Below, piece by piece: positions 1 to 11,500 of a stretch of DNA of 64,000 nt. The notes under the pieces were generated by a model, which saw only the letters and a program-made list of their open reading frames with translations, did not search any database and was not told the DNA's origin. The position numbers were made by a program, and so were the translations under genes. Origin of the DNA: Thinopyrum elongatum (taxonomy: Eukaryota > Streptophyta > Magnoliopsida > Poales > Poaceae); assembly GCA_011799875.1 (NCBI GenBank), contig JAAAXO010000405.1, positions 1 through 64,000 of the forward strand. Direction: 5' to 3'. Within the stretch, counting starts at the first letter, position 1, and every line of letters begins with the position of its first letter.

Positions 1-1184
1 CTCCACAACAGATGCAAGTTGCCTCTGACGATAAGCTTTCTAATTCCATGGTCTGCCGCAATCCTGAGACCAGCAAGGAGTCCTTCATACAGCAGTGTTG
101 TTTGGTCGCTTTCTCCCTGGGGAAATGCATCTGAATTATGTACTTGAGGTGCTCTTTGATGGGTGCGACAAGCAGCACCCCAGGATCCGCGCCTTGCTGC
201 AAAAAGCCCCGTCAAAGTACATAATCCAGTTTTGAGTCATTTCCTTGGGTAGAGTGTCTCATGTATCTCTTGTCTGGGTTGGCGTCCATTCTGCAATGAA
301 CTCTACCAAATCATGACTCTAAATAGGTGAAGTACTTTCAAAATTGAGGTCATAGCTTGACAATTCCAACGCCTACTCAACAATTCTGCCGGTTGCATTT
401 GGATTCCCAAGATCTTTTGCATTGGAAAGCGAGTGATGACGGTGATCTGATGTGCTTGGAAGTAGTGGCACAGCTTCCTTGAGGCCATGAGAAGACCAAA
501 AAGTAGTTTCCGCACGGCAGAATATCTTGACCTAGCCCCCTGATAAGAGAACTAACAAATAAATTGGGCGCTGCACCAACTTCTTCTTATGCACTACTTG
601 CTCTCCTTGCATTTGCTCTTTCGCTCTTGACTTGTCGGTACCTGGACTTGCCGGAGAAGATTCCGGCTTATCGCTTGATGGTTCTGCATCCCACTGCTCC
701 TTTGTCTTCAGCTTCTCTCTCCGCCACTAGTGCAACACTAACCACTTGATTTGTTACCGCCAAGTACAATAGCAACGGCTTGTGGCTTTGCGCAACCACT
801 TTTGGCGCAGAGAGAGGTACTTCTTCAAGTCTTGCAGCGCGGCCTCTACTTCCGGAGTCCATTTCATTGGACCTGTCTTTTTCAAAATTTTGAAAAACGG
901 CAAGGCGCGCTCAGCAGACTTGGAGATGAACCTGCTCAATGCAGCAATACAGCCGGCAAGAGGGCGACACTCCTTGACGCCTTCGGTGTTCAATCTGCTC
1001 AATTGCCTTGATCTTGTCTGGATTTGCTTTAATTCCACGTTGAGACACAAAGAATTCTGGAAGCTTGCCGGATGGAAGCCAAAGACACACTTCTTAGGAT
1101 GAGCATCAGATGATCTTGCACAAATTTGCAAATGTCTCTTCTACAGCTTGGATCAGTGTTGCCTTGTCTTGGTCTTGACCACTA
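1..1184 (-). pseudogene. Element I pol, distal part: RT thumb, RNase H and start of a second RNase H (Tat-lineage Ty3/Gypsy)
   Basis: Minus-strand reading gives, in gene order, RT palm/thumb with CVFGFHPAS and GCIAALSRFISKSAERALPF (about 915-1100), then LLLYLAVTNQVVSVALVAERE of the RT connection/RNase H (about 690-780), LLMASRKLCHYFQAH of RNase H (about 440-500), and IMYFDGAF (about 213-236), which opens a second RNase H domain. A second RNase H after the first is typical of the Tat lineage. The pieces lie in different frames with several stops, so this is a decayed pseudogene. It runs off the left edge, so integrase is not seen. At its upstream side it is cut by the solo LTR at 1190; the protein frame resumes at 2099. 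I am confident of the domain calls and less so of the exact family. Confidence 0.85.
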
Positions 1185-1189
1185 CGTCG
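1185..1189. repeat. Target-site duplication, left copy (CGTCG)
   Basis: CGTCG immediately left of the solo LTR matches CGTCG at 2099-2103 immediately right of it. Five bases is the normal duplication length for LTR retrotransposon integrase. Confidence 0.9.
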
Positions 1190-2098
1190 TGATAGAGGCG
1201 AGGGTGTCCCGATCTTTCGATGAGATGATAGCTATCGTTTTTGGTGGAGTAGACTTTGACGATCCGACTACGAACGTGCGAGGACGTCGCGCCTTAGCAA
1301 TCGCTAAATCAACTCCGAGAGGTTATTGACCACGCCGGAGCACAATCAACCTGACCACGAGGGTCTATCTCCTGCATGCAAACGAAGAACAAGCAAGAAA
1401 CTAAGATTTGCAATCTGGATATTGCAAATATAAGATGAAAGCTTTATTGATCAAGGTGGGGTTCTGTGACGTCTGGTCTGGTCGTTGAACACAAACGAAG
1501 TACGCGAAGTTGCAGCTATGGCGAACTTTTAATCTAAACAAACCAAAGTCTAAACGGTGCCCTAAGGGCTGTATATATGGAGGAAGAGGAGGGGATTCGT
1601 TGGCCCTTGAAGAGGGGTCCGAAACCAACCCTATCTCTTGTTCCCCACACATACGGACTCTAAAAACAGCCTATACTCAAGTATTTCGAAATTACATGGG
1701 CCTGGCCCAATAATAAGGTGAGCAGCACCTATAATAGCCTCTGGACGAAATTTATGAAGTGGCATCTTGTATATTTCGTCCAAGGCTTGCACTCATTATG
1801 GTGGCTTCAAAGTCCTGAAATTATCATTGTAACTCCGTTCTTGTTCCCCTTGCGCATGCCATCATCTCCATGCTTGAACTTGCTCCAAGGTTCTCTTCTT
1901 GTCCAAGCTAGGCCCTTCATTGTAAGACAAAACAATGTATCCAATTTAGGCAGCATCATATTCTCATGAACATTAGAATCATTACCAGAAAACGAAAGTA
2001 CCTGATAATTAATTGGCGTGCGCGAGTTCTAGTAATTGGTCCAGTATGTTAAGCAGCAGGGGTGTGGGTGGTGTAACAATGGTATTGATGTCTCATCA
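1190..2098 (-). mobile_element. Solo LTR of the chromovirus-like family seen at 59944-64000, inverted
   Basis: Read on the minus strand it starts TGATGAGA(C)ATCA and ends CTCTATCA, and it matches the LTRs at 59944-60865, 61885-62796 and 63299-64000 along its length. It is flanked by a perfect 5-bp duplication and has no internal region, so it is a true solo LTR left by recombination between the two LTRs of a complete element. The pol tail encoded in these LTRs is recognisable but frameshifted here (ITRTRARQL-like remnant near 2010-2040). A polyadenylation-type AATAAA lies near its 3' end on the minus strand (about 1441-1447). It interrupts the RT of element I at the YMDD codons, so it is younger than element I. 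Confidence 0.93.
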
Positions 2099-2103
2099 CG
2101 TCG
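2099..2103. repeat. Target-site duplication, right copy (CGTCG)
   Basis: Right-hand partner of 1185-1189. On the minus strand the duplicated bases are part of the two Asp codons of the RT YMDD motif and the following Val codon. Confidence 0.9.
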
Positions 2104-2877
2104 TCCATATATGCTTCCACATTTCTGTGCAGCTAGGGCTCAAAATCAATTTGGACTGCGCGTCTGCAAAAGTGGAACCTGCGCTCTTCAACCCAAAAGG
2201 CATGCGTATGAAGCAATATGTGCCACATGGGGTGATGAACGTTGTTTTCTCTTCATCTTCCTTGGACATGAAAATCTGTGGTGATAGCCAGAGTAGGCAT
2301 CAAGGAATGATAGTAGACACACAGACAGTGGAGTCCACAATCTGGGGAGATGTGCGGCAAGGGAAAAGGATCTTTTGGACAAGCTTTGTTGATATCAGTG
2401 TAATCGATACAATGCCTCCATTTTCCATTCACCTTGCGCACTACAACTAGATTTGCCGACCAAGTAGGATGGAGTACTCCTTTGACTAAACCTGCCGCTT
2501 CTAACTTCTTGATTTCTTCAGTGATAAACTGCTGCCATTCCAGAGCTTGCTTTCTGTCCTTCTGCTTGATGGGCCGCGCATGAGGACAGACAGCAAGGTG
2601 GCGCTCAATTACCTACCCGGGAATGCCGGGGATGCCATATGGTTGCCATGCAAACACATTGAAATTTGCCCGCAGGAAGTTAATGACCGCGCTTTCCTAT
2701 TTGTCATCAAGGGTGGAACTTATGGTGAAAGTTCCCCTGTGGTCGTCCTCCTTGGCGGGTACCTTCTTGGTTGCTGGTGGAGATGCCTTGGATTTCTTAC
2801 TCTTGCCGCCAGAGCTCTTTGACATGTCCTCAACGGGAGCGCATCACTCTGAAGAGGTGCGCTTGCCAGAGTCCTTG
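2099..2877 (-). pseudogene. Element I pol, proximal part: RT fingers and palm
   Basis: Minus-strand fragments give IDYTDINKACPKDPFPLP (about 2360-2415), SFLDAYSGYHH (about 2280-2315) and, at the insertion edge, EAYMDD (about 2099-2118). These are the conserved RT blocks of plant Tat-type Gypsy polyproteins. The blocks fall in different frames, so frameshifts are present. The catalytic YMDD is the last thing read before the solo LTR; VVVK continues on the other side at about 1178-1189. The stretch 2460-2877 is the linker from protease to RT, including a low-complexity charged segment near 2830-2930. Confidence 0.88.
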
Positions 2878-3543
2878 TCAGTGGTCTTGCCGGCTTTCTT
2901 CCTCTTCTCCCCCGGGAGCTTTGCCAGCAGGAGGAAATGTCTTGGTGGCACATGCTGCAACTGCCTCTCGATAGAGTTGATCAGCGCAAATGAGCGTGTC
3001 CTTCTTGTCAGAGTTGCGTGTGATGATTCTCATCGGCCCTGACATCTTCAGCGTGTTGTAGGCACAGTGCGATGCCGCCTTGAACTTATCCAGTGCCGGG
3101 CGGCTAAGGATCCCAATATATGGTATTGGAATCTTGATGAAATCAAAGACGATCTTCTCCGTCATGTAATTCAGCTCACTGCCAAATGTGATCAGCAGGG
3201 TGATCTTGCCCTTCGGCTGACTCCTTCCTGGATTGATCCCTTGGAATGTGCCTATCTTCTTGAGATATTTGTCAGAAATCTGCAGCATCTTGATCACATT
3301 TGGTGAGATTAAGTTCAGACCAACGCCACCATCAACCAACAGTTTTATCACTTTGAGATTGCGTATCGTTGGTGAAACCAACAACGACAAGCACCCGACC
3401 GCAGTTGTGTGATCAGGGTGATCCTTAGTGTAGAAAATGATGGGCATGTTGGACCATTTCAATAGCTTCTGGGCATCAATTGCCAGCTCTACCGCATTAA
3501 CCTCACGCACCCACTGCTTGAGTTGGCGGTGAGAGGAGTGCAA
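2878..3543 (-). CDS. Element I retropepsin-type aspartic protease domain
   Basis: A 221-codon open frame on the minus strand. The catalytic loop reads LLVDGGVGLNLI (about residues 70-81), the D-G-G variant used by Tat-lineage Gypsy proteases, with flap/core sequence PIPYIGILSRPALDKF further on. The protease would cut the gag-pol polyprotein inside the virus-like particle. The frame is separated from gag at 3553 by a stop or frameshift; in relatives gag and protease are one polyprotein, so the start Met at 3543 is only the first one available. The domain is intact in length and keeps its catalytic Asp, but downstream RT is broken. Confidence 0.82.
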   Translation of the reverse strand: MHSSHRQLKQWVREVNAVELAIDAQKLLKWSNMPIIFYTKDHPDHTTAVGCLSLLVSPTIRNLKVIKLLVDGGVGLNLISPNVIKMLQISDKYLKKIGTFQGINPGRSQPKGKITLLITFGSELNYMTEKIVFDFIKIPIPYIGILSRPALDKFKAASHCAYNTLKMSGPMRIITRNSDKKDTLICADQLYREAVAACATKTFPPAGKAPGGEEEESRQDH

Positions 3544-3552
3544 AGATGCGCC

Positions 3553-5494
3553 TTAATCAATGCACATGGCTTCCGTGGCCTTCTGGAACTTATGTTCGTT
3601 CGACTCGTCATCGTCCTCTTCGTCCTCAGCATCATCATCTCCTTCTTTCCTGTCACGGCCCCTAGCAGGCTTCTCCTTCTGTTGCTTGGCCTTGTCACGG
3701 CGACCTCCTCGGCCGCCATGCTTCTTGCCGGATCCTCCAGTACCATCCTGGGCCTTTTCCTTGTCTCGCTTCTCGGCAAGCTGCTCAACTTGCTGGCAAT
3801 CTTGGAGGTCATGGCCATTGGTATGGTGGATCTTGCAATACTGCTTGCCGGAGCCTTTCATCTTGTCAGCAGCCGCCAAGGTTTGACACGAGGCGCACCC
3901 GGCAACTTCCTTGCCGGAGCTCTCAGTCTTGGCCTTCTTGGCGATACCAACATTGTCGGATCCCTCAACAGCTAGAACTGCCTTGCCATTGCGCTTCATG
4001 TTGCGCTTGCGGCTCTTCTTCTTCGGGGTAGTGGTGGCATCATCGTCCTTAGAATCTACCTCTGTGCCAGCATCCTCCCCGGGAAGTCTCCTCCCCTCTT
4101 CAACACATGCGCACTTATCACCCAGAGCATAGAGCTCGGTGATATCCTTCACTGGACTGGCCAGCTCCTCCTGCATCTTGCGATTATGCACATTCATGTG
4201 GAATGTAGTAATCACAACGGCAGGGTGAATGTTAGGGATGTTGCGCTGAACACGGCTGAACCTCTGAATGTATTTGCGAAGGGACTCGCCATCCCTCTGT
4301 GGTATCACATGCAGATCACTGGGCTGACCGGGAACCTTGTGGCCCCCGATAAAAGCACCAATGAAATGATGGCATAGATCTGACCACGAGGAAATGGAGT
4401 TCTCTGACAAGTTCATCAACCACGATCTGATGTTGGGCTTGAGCGCTGACGAAAAGTAGTTGGTGAGGATCTTCTCGTCACGAGCCCCAGCAGCCTGCAA
4501 TGAGATGGTGTAGATGCCCAGGAACTCTGACGTGCTGTCATATTTCTCTCGTAGTTCTGGCTTGAAGTGTAGGGAAGTGGGCCATTGGACTTGCTACAGC
4601 TCTTGTGCAAACACTGGGCAACCCACCTCGCAAGGTAAGTAGCCAGTGTACCCAAGCGCAGGCTCATAGATAGTGGGCCTTATGCACCTATCAGATTGAT
4701 GGCATGCTTCTCGTCGCCGTTCTTGGAGAACTTGGCACTAATCACGGTGAGCTCGCGGATCGGATGACGCCATGGACATGTCATCATGGGCGTCGACCCG
4801 CTGGCTCTGCCTCTCTGGTTGTTGTTGTCATGGAGTGGACTGCACCGTGGCTGCGCCGCTTCCAGTCCTCTCTCCAGCACCGTGCACCGGCGCCATGGGC
4901 TACTGCCATGAAGATCCCTCCTGTTGTGGCTTGTCATTGTTGGCATAGCTGAGGAGGCTCTCAATAGCAGCTCTCCACTCGTCCATCTTCTCCGTCGCAG
5001 GTGGGAAGTTCAGAAGCAACTATGCATGTGCAACAGCTTCTGTCGGCGTACATGGCAGAGAAAGGTGCGAAGAATGAGAGGCGTTCTTACTTCTGACAAA
5101 GCCAGAAGGAACTCCATCTCGAGCCTGCGACCTTGGCCTATTTTCGCTGGCATGCTGGCATGCATGTTGGCCCTGCACATCCTAAAGATGATACAAAGGG
5201 GCTTTGCCGTGGGGACGTCCGATATCACCTCCTCCGTGTGCGCCGGCGTGGGCGTCTTGGATGGCGCCATTCCATCCTTGGAGTTCGCCACACCGCCTGC
5301 AGGTAGCACGGCTCCGTCCTTGGACCTGGTGGTGTGCAGGTTGTTGTTCCCGTCCGGGACGACACCACTCACCTGGCTCTGATCACCAGAACATCACAGA
5401 AGCTGCTCGTGACCTTCGCCTCCTCCGCCACCGCCCGTGTCGTCGCCTGTCTGTGTGGGCACCGGTAGCTTGGACGTAGACGGGTCGACCATCG
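3553..5494 (-). pseudogene. Element I gag (Retrotrans_gag type) with zinc knuckle
   Basis: The gag reading starts at a Met followed by VDPSTSKLPVP near 5494 and ends at the stop next to 3553, giving about 640 codons if frameshifts are ignored. The last 315 codons (3553-4500) are open. They include ALKPNIRSWLMNL and ISSWSDLCHHFIGAFIG of the Retrotrans_gag fold, LRKYIQRFSRVQRNIPN, a basic region, and a CCHC-like knuckle (YCKIHHTNGHDLQDC, about 3790-3835). The tail is lysine- and acid-rich. Earlier parts (4416-4667, 4680-4964, 5010-5372) are in shifted frames. Gag forms the particle and its knuckle binds element RNA. The first 550 bases are repeated at 27973-28519. Confidence 0.85.
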
Positions 5495-5586
5495 TGGCGC
5501 CCTACTTCTTGGGAGCATTGGCGATGAAGATGATGAAGAAGCTGACGCGCTGACTACTAGATCAGATTCGCGCAAGCGACCCCCCT

Positions 5587-5603
5587 GCCTGGCGCGCCAA
5601 AGA
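5587..5603 (-). other. Element I primer-binding site region
   Basis: On the minus strand the LTR end (TGACA) is followed by TCT and then TTGGCGCGCCAGGCA, the place and type of sequence expected for the tRNA primer-binding site of Tat elements. I cannot name the tRNA with certainty. The right copy (about 28613-28629) has lost one GC pair (ctggcggcc), which looks like a sequence error. Confidence 0.65.
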
Positions 5604-6232
5604 TGTCACGCGTACGGCCATCTATGGGATCATGGTGATCCCTTTGTTGTTCGACTGGGGAGATCGACAAACACAAAGAGCAGATAAAGAAATCAACATA
5701 GTAGTTTACCCAGGTTCGAGCCGCTGTGAAGCGTAGAACCCTACTCCTGCTTTCTTGTATTGGATGTTTATATGCCCAGTTACAAGGAGCGCAACTTGCT
5801 GGCAAGGTGCACGGGAAGTGCAGCTACGCATGCAAATGAACAGGCCTTCGACCTTTGTAAAGGTAGCCATGGGCCTCCTTTTATAGACTAAGGGGTTACC
5901 AAAGTTGCAAAATGTTAAATACACATTGTAAGTAGTGGCTACAGTGCCAAATACCTAACACTGACGGGTTAGGACAAACACATTAAATGCGCCGTGAGGT
6001 GTCAAGCTGGTGAAGCGTCTCGGCAAGAATGGCCTCTCCTTCTGTGCCGTTCGCCCAACTACCTCATATTTCCTTGACACGCTCCTGGGACGAGTGTCAT
6101 TAAAGTTGTGTCTTCGGCGGCCAGCTGCCATGTGCCCATGCAAAGTTCACCTAATTGCCTACCCACTCGACACCTATATGACAAGTGACAAGCTGGTCAC
6201 TGAGGTGGAGCGGTGGCAAGGTAGTGGGATCT
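5604..6232 (-). mobile_element. Element I 5' LTR (minus orientation), upstream end cut by element II
   Basis: The LTR lies between the primer-binding site and element II. It carries a TATA box on the minus strand (CTATAAAAGG, about 5878-5888) and, downstream of it in that orientation, the Gypsy LTR sequence that reads acccaggttcgag on the plus strand (about 5708-5720). It resembles the LTR at 46101-46739 in layout (TATA box, CGACACC segment, same relative spacing), so the two belong to related families. No TG terminus is visible at 6232, where element II begins, so the first bases may be lost. Confidence 0.75.
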
Positions 6233-7814
6233 TGATACGTCTCCAAGTTATCTATAATTTTTTATTGTTCCATGCTGTTATATTATCATTCTTGGATGTT
6301 TTATATTCATTTTATAGTAACTTTATTTCATATTTTGGGACTAACCTATTGACATAGTGTCTAGTGCCAGTTGCTATTTTTTGCTTTTTTTTACTTCACA
6401 GAATATCCATATCAAACAGAGTCCAAACGCAGCGAAACTTTCTGGAGATTTTTTTCTGCCCAGAAGACAACTTGGGAGCCAAGTAAGTGCAGGAGGGGAC
6501 GCCCGTGGGGCCCATAAGACACCAGGGCGAGCCAGAGGCCCCTGGCACACCAAGGTGGGTAGTGGGGCCCACAGGAGTCCTTTCCACCGCCTCTCAGCTC
6601 TATAAATACCCAAATATTCCAGAAACCCTAGGGGAGTCGACGAAACACAATTCCAGCTGCCGCAAGTTCTAGAACCACGAGATCTAATCTAGAGCCCTAT
6701 TGCGGCACCTTGCCTGAGGGGAACACGATCACGGAGGGGTTCATCATCCTCACTGGTGCTCCTCCGATCATGCATGAGTAGTTTACCACAGACCTACGGG
6801 TCCGTAGGCAGTAGCTAGATGCCTCTTCTCTCTTTTTAATTCTCAATACAATGTTCTCCTCGATGTTCTTGGAGATCTATTTGATGTAATGACTTTTTGC
6901 AGTGTGTTTGTTGGGATCCGATGAATTGCGAGTTTATTATCAGTTCTATCTATGAATATTATTTGAGTCTTCTTTGATCTCTTATATGCATGATTATTAT
7001 AGGCTCGAATTTCTTCTCCGAAACTTTGGTTTGTTTGGCCAACTAGATTGATTTTTCTTGCAATGGGAAGAGGTCCTTTGTGATGGGTTCGATCTTGCAG
7101 TGCTCAATCTCAGTGACAGAAGGAGAAGTGACACGCATGTATTATTGCTATTAAGAATAAAAAGATGGGGTCTATTCCTACATGAATAGATCTTGTCTAC
7201 ATCATGTCATCGTTCTTATTGCATTACTCCATTTCTCCAAGAACTTAATACACTAGATGCATGCTGGATAGTGGTCGATGTGTGGAGTAATAATAGTAGA
7301 TGCAGAATCTCTTCGGTCTACTAATCTTGGACATGATGCCTATATACATGATCATTGCCTTGGATATCATTATAATTATTTGCTCTTCTATCAATTGCCC
7401 AACAGTAATTTGTTTACCCATCGTATGCTATTTTCTCGAGAGAAGCCACTAGTGAAATCTACGACCTCCGGGTCTATCTTCTATCATATTGTTTTCAGAT
7501 ATACTATTCCAAAAAACCAAAAAATACCTTGCTGCACTTTTTCTTTATCTATTTTATTTTGTGTTTTTGTCAGATCTATTTATCCAAACTCATACAATTT
7601 AATCTATCTCAATACCGAGGAGGGATTGACAACCCCTCTTACGCTTGGGTTGCAAGTATTTGTTATTTGTGTGCAGGTACCACTTACATAGTGTTTCTTG
7701 GTTCTCCTACTGTATTGATAACCTTGGTTTCATATCTGAGGGAAATAATTACCGTTGTTATGCTGCATCATCCTCTCCTCTTCGGGGAAATACCAACACA
7801 GATACAAGAAATCA
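6233..7814 (+). mobile_element. Element II 5' LTR, left copy (Athila-type Gypsy)
   Basis: Starts TGATACGTCTCC and ends AAGAAATCA; 1582 bases. This start is a hallmark of very common Athila-type Triticeae LTRs (Sabrina/WHAM-like; family name is inference). A TATA box (TATAAATA) lies at about 6601-6608. It is the better-quality version of the LTR at 29254-30813, which has many single-base losses. The element inserted into element I's LTR. Confidence 0.9.
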
Positions 7815-7825
7815 GGAAGAATTTC

Positions 7826-7843
7826 TGGCGCTGTTGCTGGGGA
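7826..7843 (+). other. Element II primer-binding site, left copy
   Basis: TGGCGCTGTTGCTGGGGA, 11 bases after the LTR end. It matches, with two changes, the TGGCGCCGTTGCCGGGGA site of Athila elements, which is complementary to the 3' end of plant tRNA-Asp (from memory of the family). Confidence 0.8.
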
Positions 7844-8056
7844 GACATCATCAACATCTATCAGGTTCCTAATGACAAATCTCATCTCCTTGCAATTTAC
7901 ATTATTTTCCATTTGCCTCTCGTTTTCATCTCCCCCACTTCTAAAATGTTTTTGCGAAAAGCACAAAAATATTTGCCTTTTTATTTGCCTTCTTTTTCAT
8001 TTGCCTTTTTCTCGTTCGATCTTTTGTTTGCGTGTGATCTTGTTTGCGTAGTCACG

Positions 8057-8194
8057 ATGTCTCAAGAAAATACCAAGTTGTGTGATTTTTCTAGTACCAA
8101 TAATAATGATTTTATTAGTACTCCAATTGCGCCTCCCACCGCTAGTGCGGAGTTTTATGAAATTAATGCCGCTAGTACTCCAATCCTTGGATGA
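8057..8194 (+). pseudogene. Element II gag N-terminal remnant, 45 codons, left copy
   Basis: ATG at 8057 opens a reading of 45 codons beginning MSQENTKLCDFSSTNNN and ending at TGA 8192-8194. It is followed, with the four-base overlap ATGA, by the gag C-terminal part at 8191. In complete Athila-type gags several hundred residues lie between these parts, so this is probably an internally deleted gag. The right copy of this start is at 31056, with frame-breaking losses. Confidence 0.6.
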
Positions 8195-8547
8195 TTATAC
8201 AAAAAAAATATGCGGGATTGAATATTGTTACTAGAAATCTTTTAGATTCCGCCGCGGGTGGTACTTTTATGGAAATTACTTTGGGTGAAGCTACTAAATT
8301 GCTTGATAATATTATGGAAAATTATTCACAATGGCATACTAAAAGAGCACCTACTAGTAAAAAGGTTAATTCGGTTGAAGAAATTAGTACATTGAGTGAA
8401 AAAGTTGATGCACTTATGAAATTGGTTGCTCGTAAAAATGCTCCTATTGATCTTAATGATGTGCCTTTGTCTACTTTGATTGAGCAAAATAGTGATCTCG
8501 TAGATGTGAATTTTGTCTCGCGAACATTTTTAATAACAATGCTATAG
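8191..8547 (+). pseudogene. Element II gag C-terminal part, left copy
   Basis: An open frame that begins MIIQKKYAGLNIVTRNLLD and continues into GGTFMEITLGEATKLLDNI, characteristic of Athila-type gag. It loses its frame near 8525, where the left copy becomes error-rich. The better version is 31255-31770. Confidence 0.75.
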
Positions 8548-11500
8548 AGGTAATTTTAATCCTCAGGCTTTTCCTAGAAATTCCTCTAATAATTATGGGC
8601 AATTCCTATGGTAATTCTTCTTACAATAATAATAGGAACCCTGTGATCTTGAGAGAAATATTAAAGAATTTATCAATGCTCAAAAGTTTTCAATACTACG
8701 CATATGAAGAAAAAATTGAGTTAAACTGATGATATGGTAGAAGCATTGATAGAATTCATACGATGTAGAAAAGCTCAAGATTAAATTTTTGACACCCAAA
8801 GTTGATGTCAATGAATATCAATTAAGGATTTAATGTTTCCATGGATGTGAAAGTAGAAAAGAAACCGCTATGCATAGAGCTAAAGAGGGAATTTCTTGAA
8901 AGAGTGTTTTCCACCGATTATTTTCCATAATGATGGAAGATCTTAATAAGATTGGGTTTCTTATATGATTCCATGTTTAGTAATATGTCAAACTTGATGA
9001 TTAAGGGACGAGAAGAGTCAACTCTTAGCTAGAAGGCGCCCCAAATTTGGAGGGATTGAAAATCTGTTGAAAAAATTGATAAAAGTGGGTTCGGAGAGGT
9101 CAAACTTTAACTAGTGATGTGGCCCACTCTTTTGGACTTTAAAATTTTATTAATGAGTAGTTTATCTTTCATTAAACGTATTTCTTTGTTGCAATCCATG
9201 TTAAATTCCCCAATGCCTATGAACAAAATAAATCTTTTACTAAACATATTATAGAAGCGATGTGAAAGCTTTAGAAGAAAAAGTGTGGAATTAGAGATTT
9301 CAATTCCTAGAACACTATATGATGAATGGAACCTACATTAAAGTCAAGATAAAAATTATGAGTGCTTGCTTTGTGTGAATTAGGTGCTAGTGTTTCCACA
9401 ATTCCGAATCCTATGTGACGTGCTAGGTTTTACCAAGTTGGAAGATGTTCTCTTAACTTGCACTGGCGGATTCTACTATTAAAAAAGCTTTGGGAAGGAT
9501 AAATGATGTTCTAATTCTTGCAAATAGGAAATATGCGCCCATATATTTATTGTTTGATATTGATTGCAATCCATCTTGTACCCATCATACTTGGTAGGAT
9601 ATTTTTACAAATATAGGTGCCGTGAGTCGAAAGAAGAAGGTAATATTAAGTTTCAATTTCCACTAAGAAAGGGTTTTGAGAACAAGAATTAAGCCAATAG
9701 ATGAATCAATTATGAGGGCAACCTAGGGGCACAAAAACTGAAGATGACATAATTGATCTATGCATATGCCTAGTAGGGCATAAAACGATAGCGCTTGTTG
9801 GGAGGCAACCCAATGAATTAAAATATTTTTTTGTCTTTTTCTTTCTGTTTTTGTGTGTTCACCAATATGCTCTGCATATGATTGTGTTTCTTATGTTTTA
9901 ATTAGTGTTTGTGCCAAGTAGAATCCTTTAGGATGGTTTGGGTGATAGTTGATTGATACTGTTGAAAAACAGAACTTTTGCGTCCAGATAGCTGAAATTG
10001 TTAAAACTACAGAGAGCAATAAACAATTCAATTTTTTAAACAAGATTGATATACCAACTTCCTTTGTTGTCCAGTTTTCCGATTTGGAGTTACAGACGTA
10101 TGAGTGAAATTGAGTCTTTACAACTTTTCTGTTTTGACAGATCTATTTTCGTTGCATTGGGGTGCTTATTTTGATGAATCTATTGGAATTGATCGGGGTT
10201 GATGCCATGGTAAAGTTAGAATATGTAGGTATAATGCAATAATATAAAATATGAAAGGGTTTCACAATACTTAAAGCAAGATGTTTCTTATAAAAAGATC
10301 TCGCGAAGGTTTTAGTTAAGTTTTGTGTGATTGAAGTTTTCAACGTTTTGGGTGAGATCATGATGAACAGAAGGATTAAGGAGTGAAAGAGGCTAAGACT
10401 TGGGTATGCCATGGCACCCTAAGGTAATATTCAAGGAGAACCAAGAAACTAAGATGGGGGATGCCGGAAGGCATCCCCTCTTTCTTCTAACAACCATCGG
10501 TAATTTTACTTGGAGCATATATTTTATTCGTCACATAACATGAGTTTGCTTGGAGCGTCTTGGATAACGAGTCTTGCTTTTTTTTGCTTTTTAATTTGTC
10601 ACAATTGATCCTTGCTGGACACACCTTTTTTTGAGAAAGCCGCAATAAATGATGCTATGATTGTTCATTGCTCTATGTGCTTCACTTTAAATTTTTGAGC
10701 GATGGAATTGCTCTAGTGCTCACTTATATCTTTTGAGCATGGTGGAGCTTTAGTTTTGAACAAATACTCTCATGATTCACTTAGATTAATTTGAGAGTTA
10801 GTAAATTTTTGAAGAAATTCTCTCATGCTTCATTATATTATTTTGAGAGAAGAAAAAAAGTTATTATGCCTCATGTTCTTTACTTAATTTATTTGAGAGC
10901 TTGTTAAAAGCAATGGTATATATTAATCTAGTCCCAAAGTGATAGAATCCAAGAGGGATATAATAAAAATTTCATGAAGAGAACATAGACAAAATAAACT
11001 TGATTCTTGTAATAGTTTGAGATATGTGATAGTAATATGTGAGTCATGTTGGGAGATAATTATTTGTTTAGTAAGAGTTATTGGGTCAAGGGTGTGATTC
11101 CCTATGCAAGCACGAAAGTCAATAGTAGCAATGAAATTACATACTACTGTTGTTGCATTATTGGTGTTGTTTTATGTCCAATGCTCGTTTATGATTTTTT
11201 TTAGATTTTGGTTGGTTGCTTCTCAATCATTGGGTAGCCTTTCCATGTAATAAGTGGAATTACTACTTGTGCATCCAAAAATCCTGAAACCAAGTTGGGC
11301 CAAATGAGTCCACACCATACCTACCTATATGCGGTATTTCCTTGCCGTTCCAAGTAAATTTGTAGGTGCCAACTCTAATTTTCAAATGAATTTCCTTTTT
11401 GTGTGCCGTACCGCTCATGAAGCGGCAGAAGGTGGCCACTATTTTTCCATGCTAGAGTGTGTTATTCTCAAGATGAGTTGTTTATCACTTTCATTACACG

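Noticed and set aside
7826..7843. tRNA gene fragments at TGGCGCxxTTGxxGGGGA and TGGTATCAGA sites
   Set aside because: They are primer-binding sites beside LTR ends, complementary to tRNA 3' ends, without a tRNA body.
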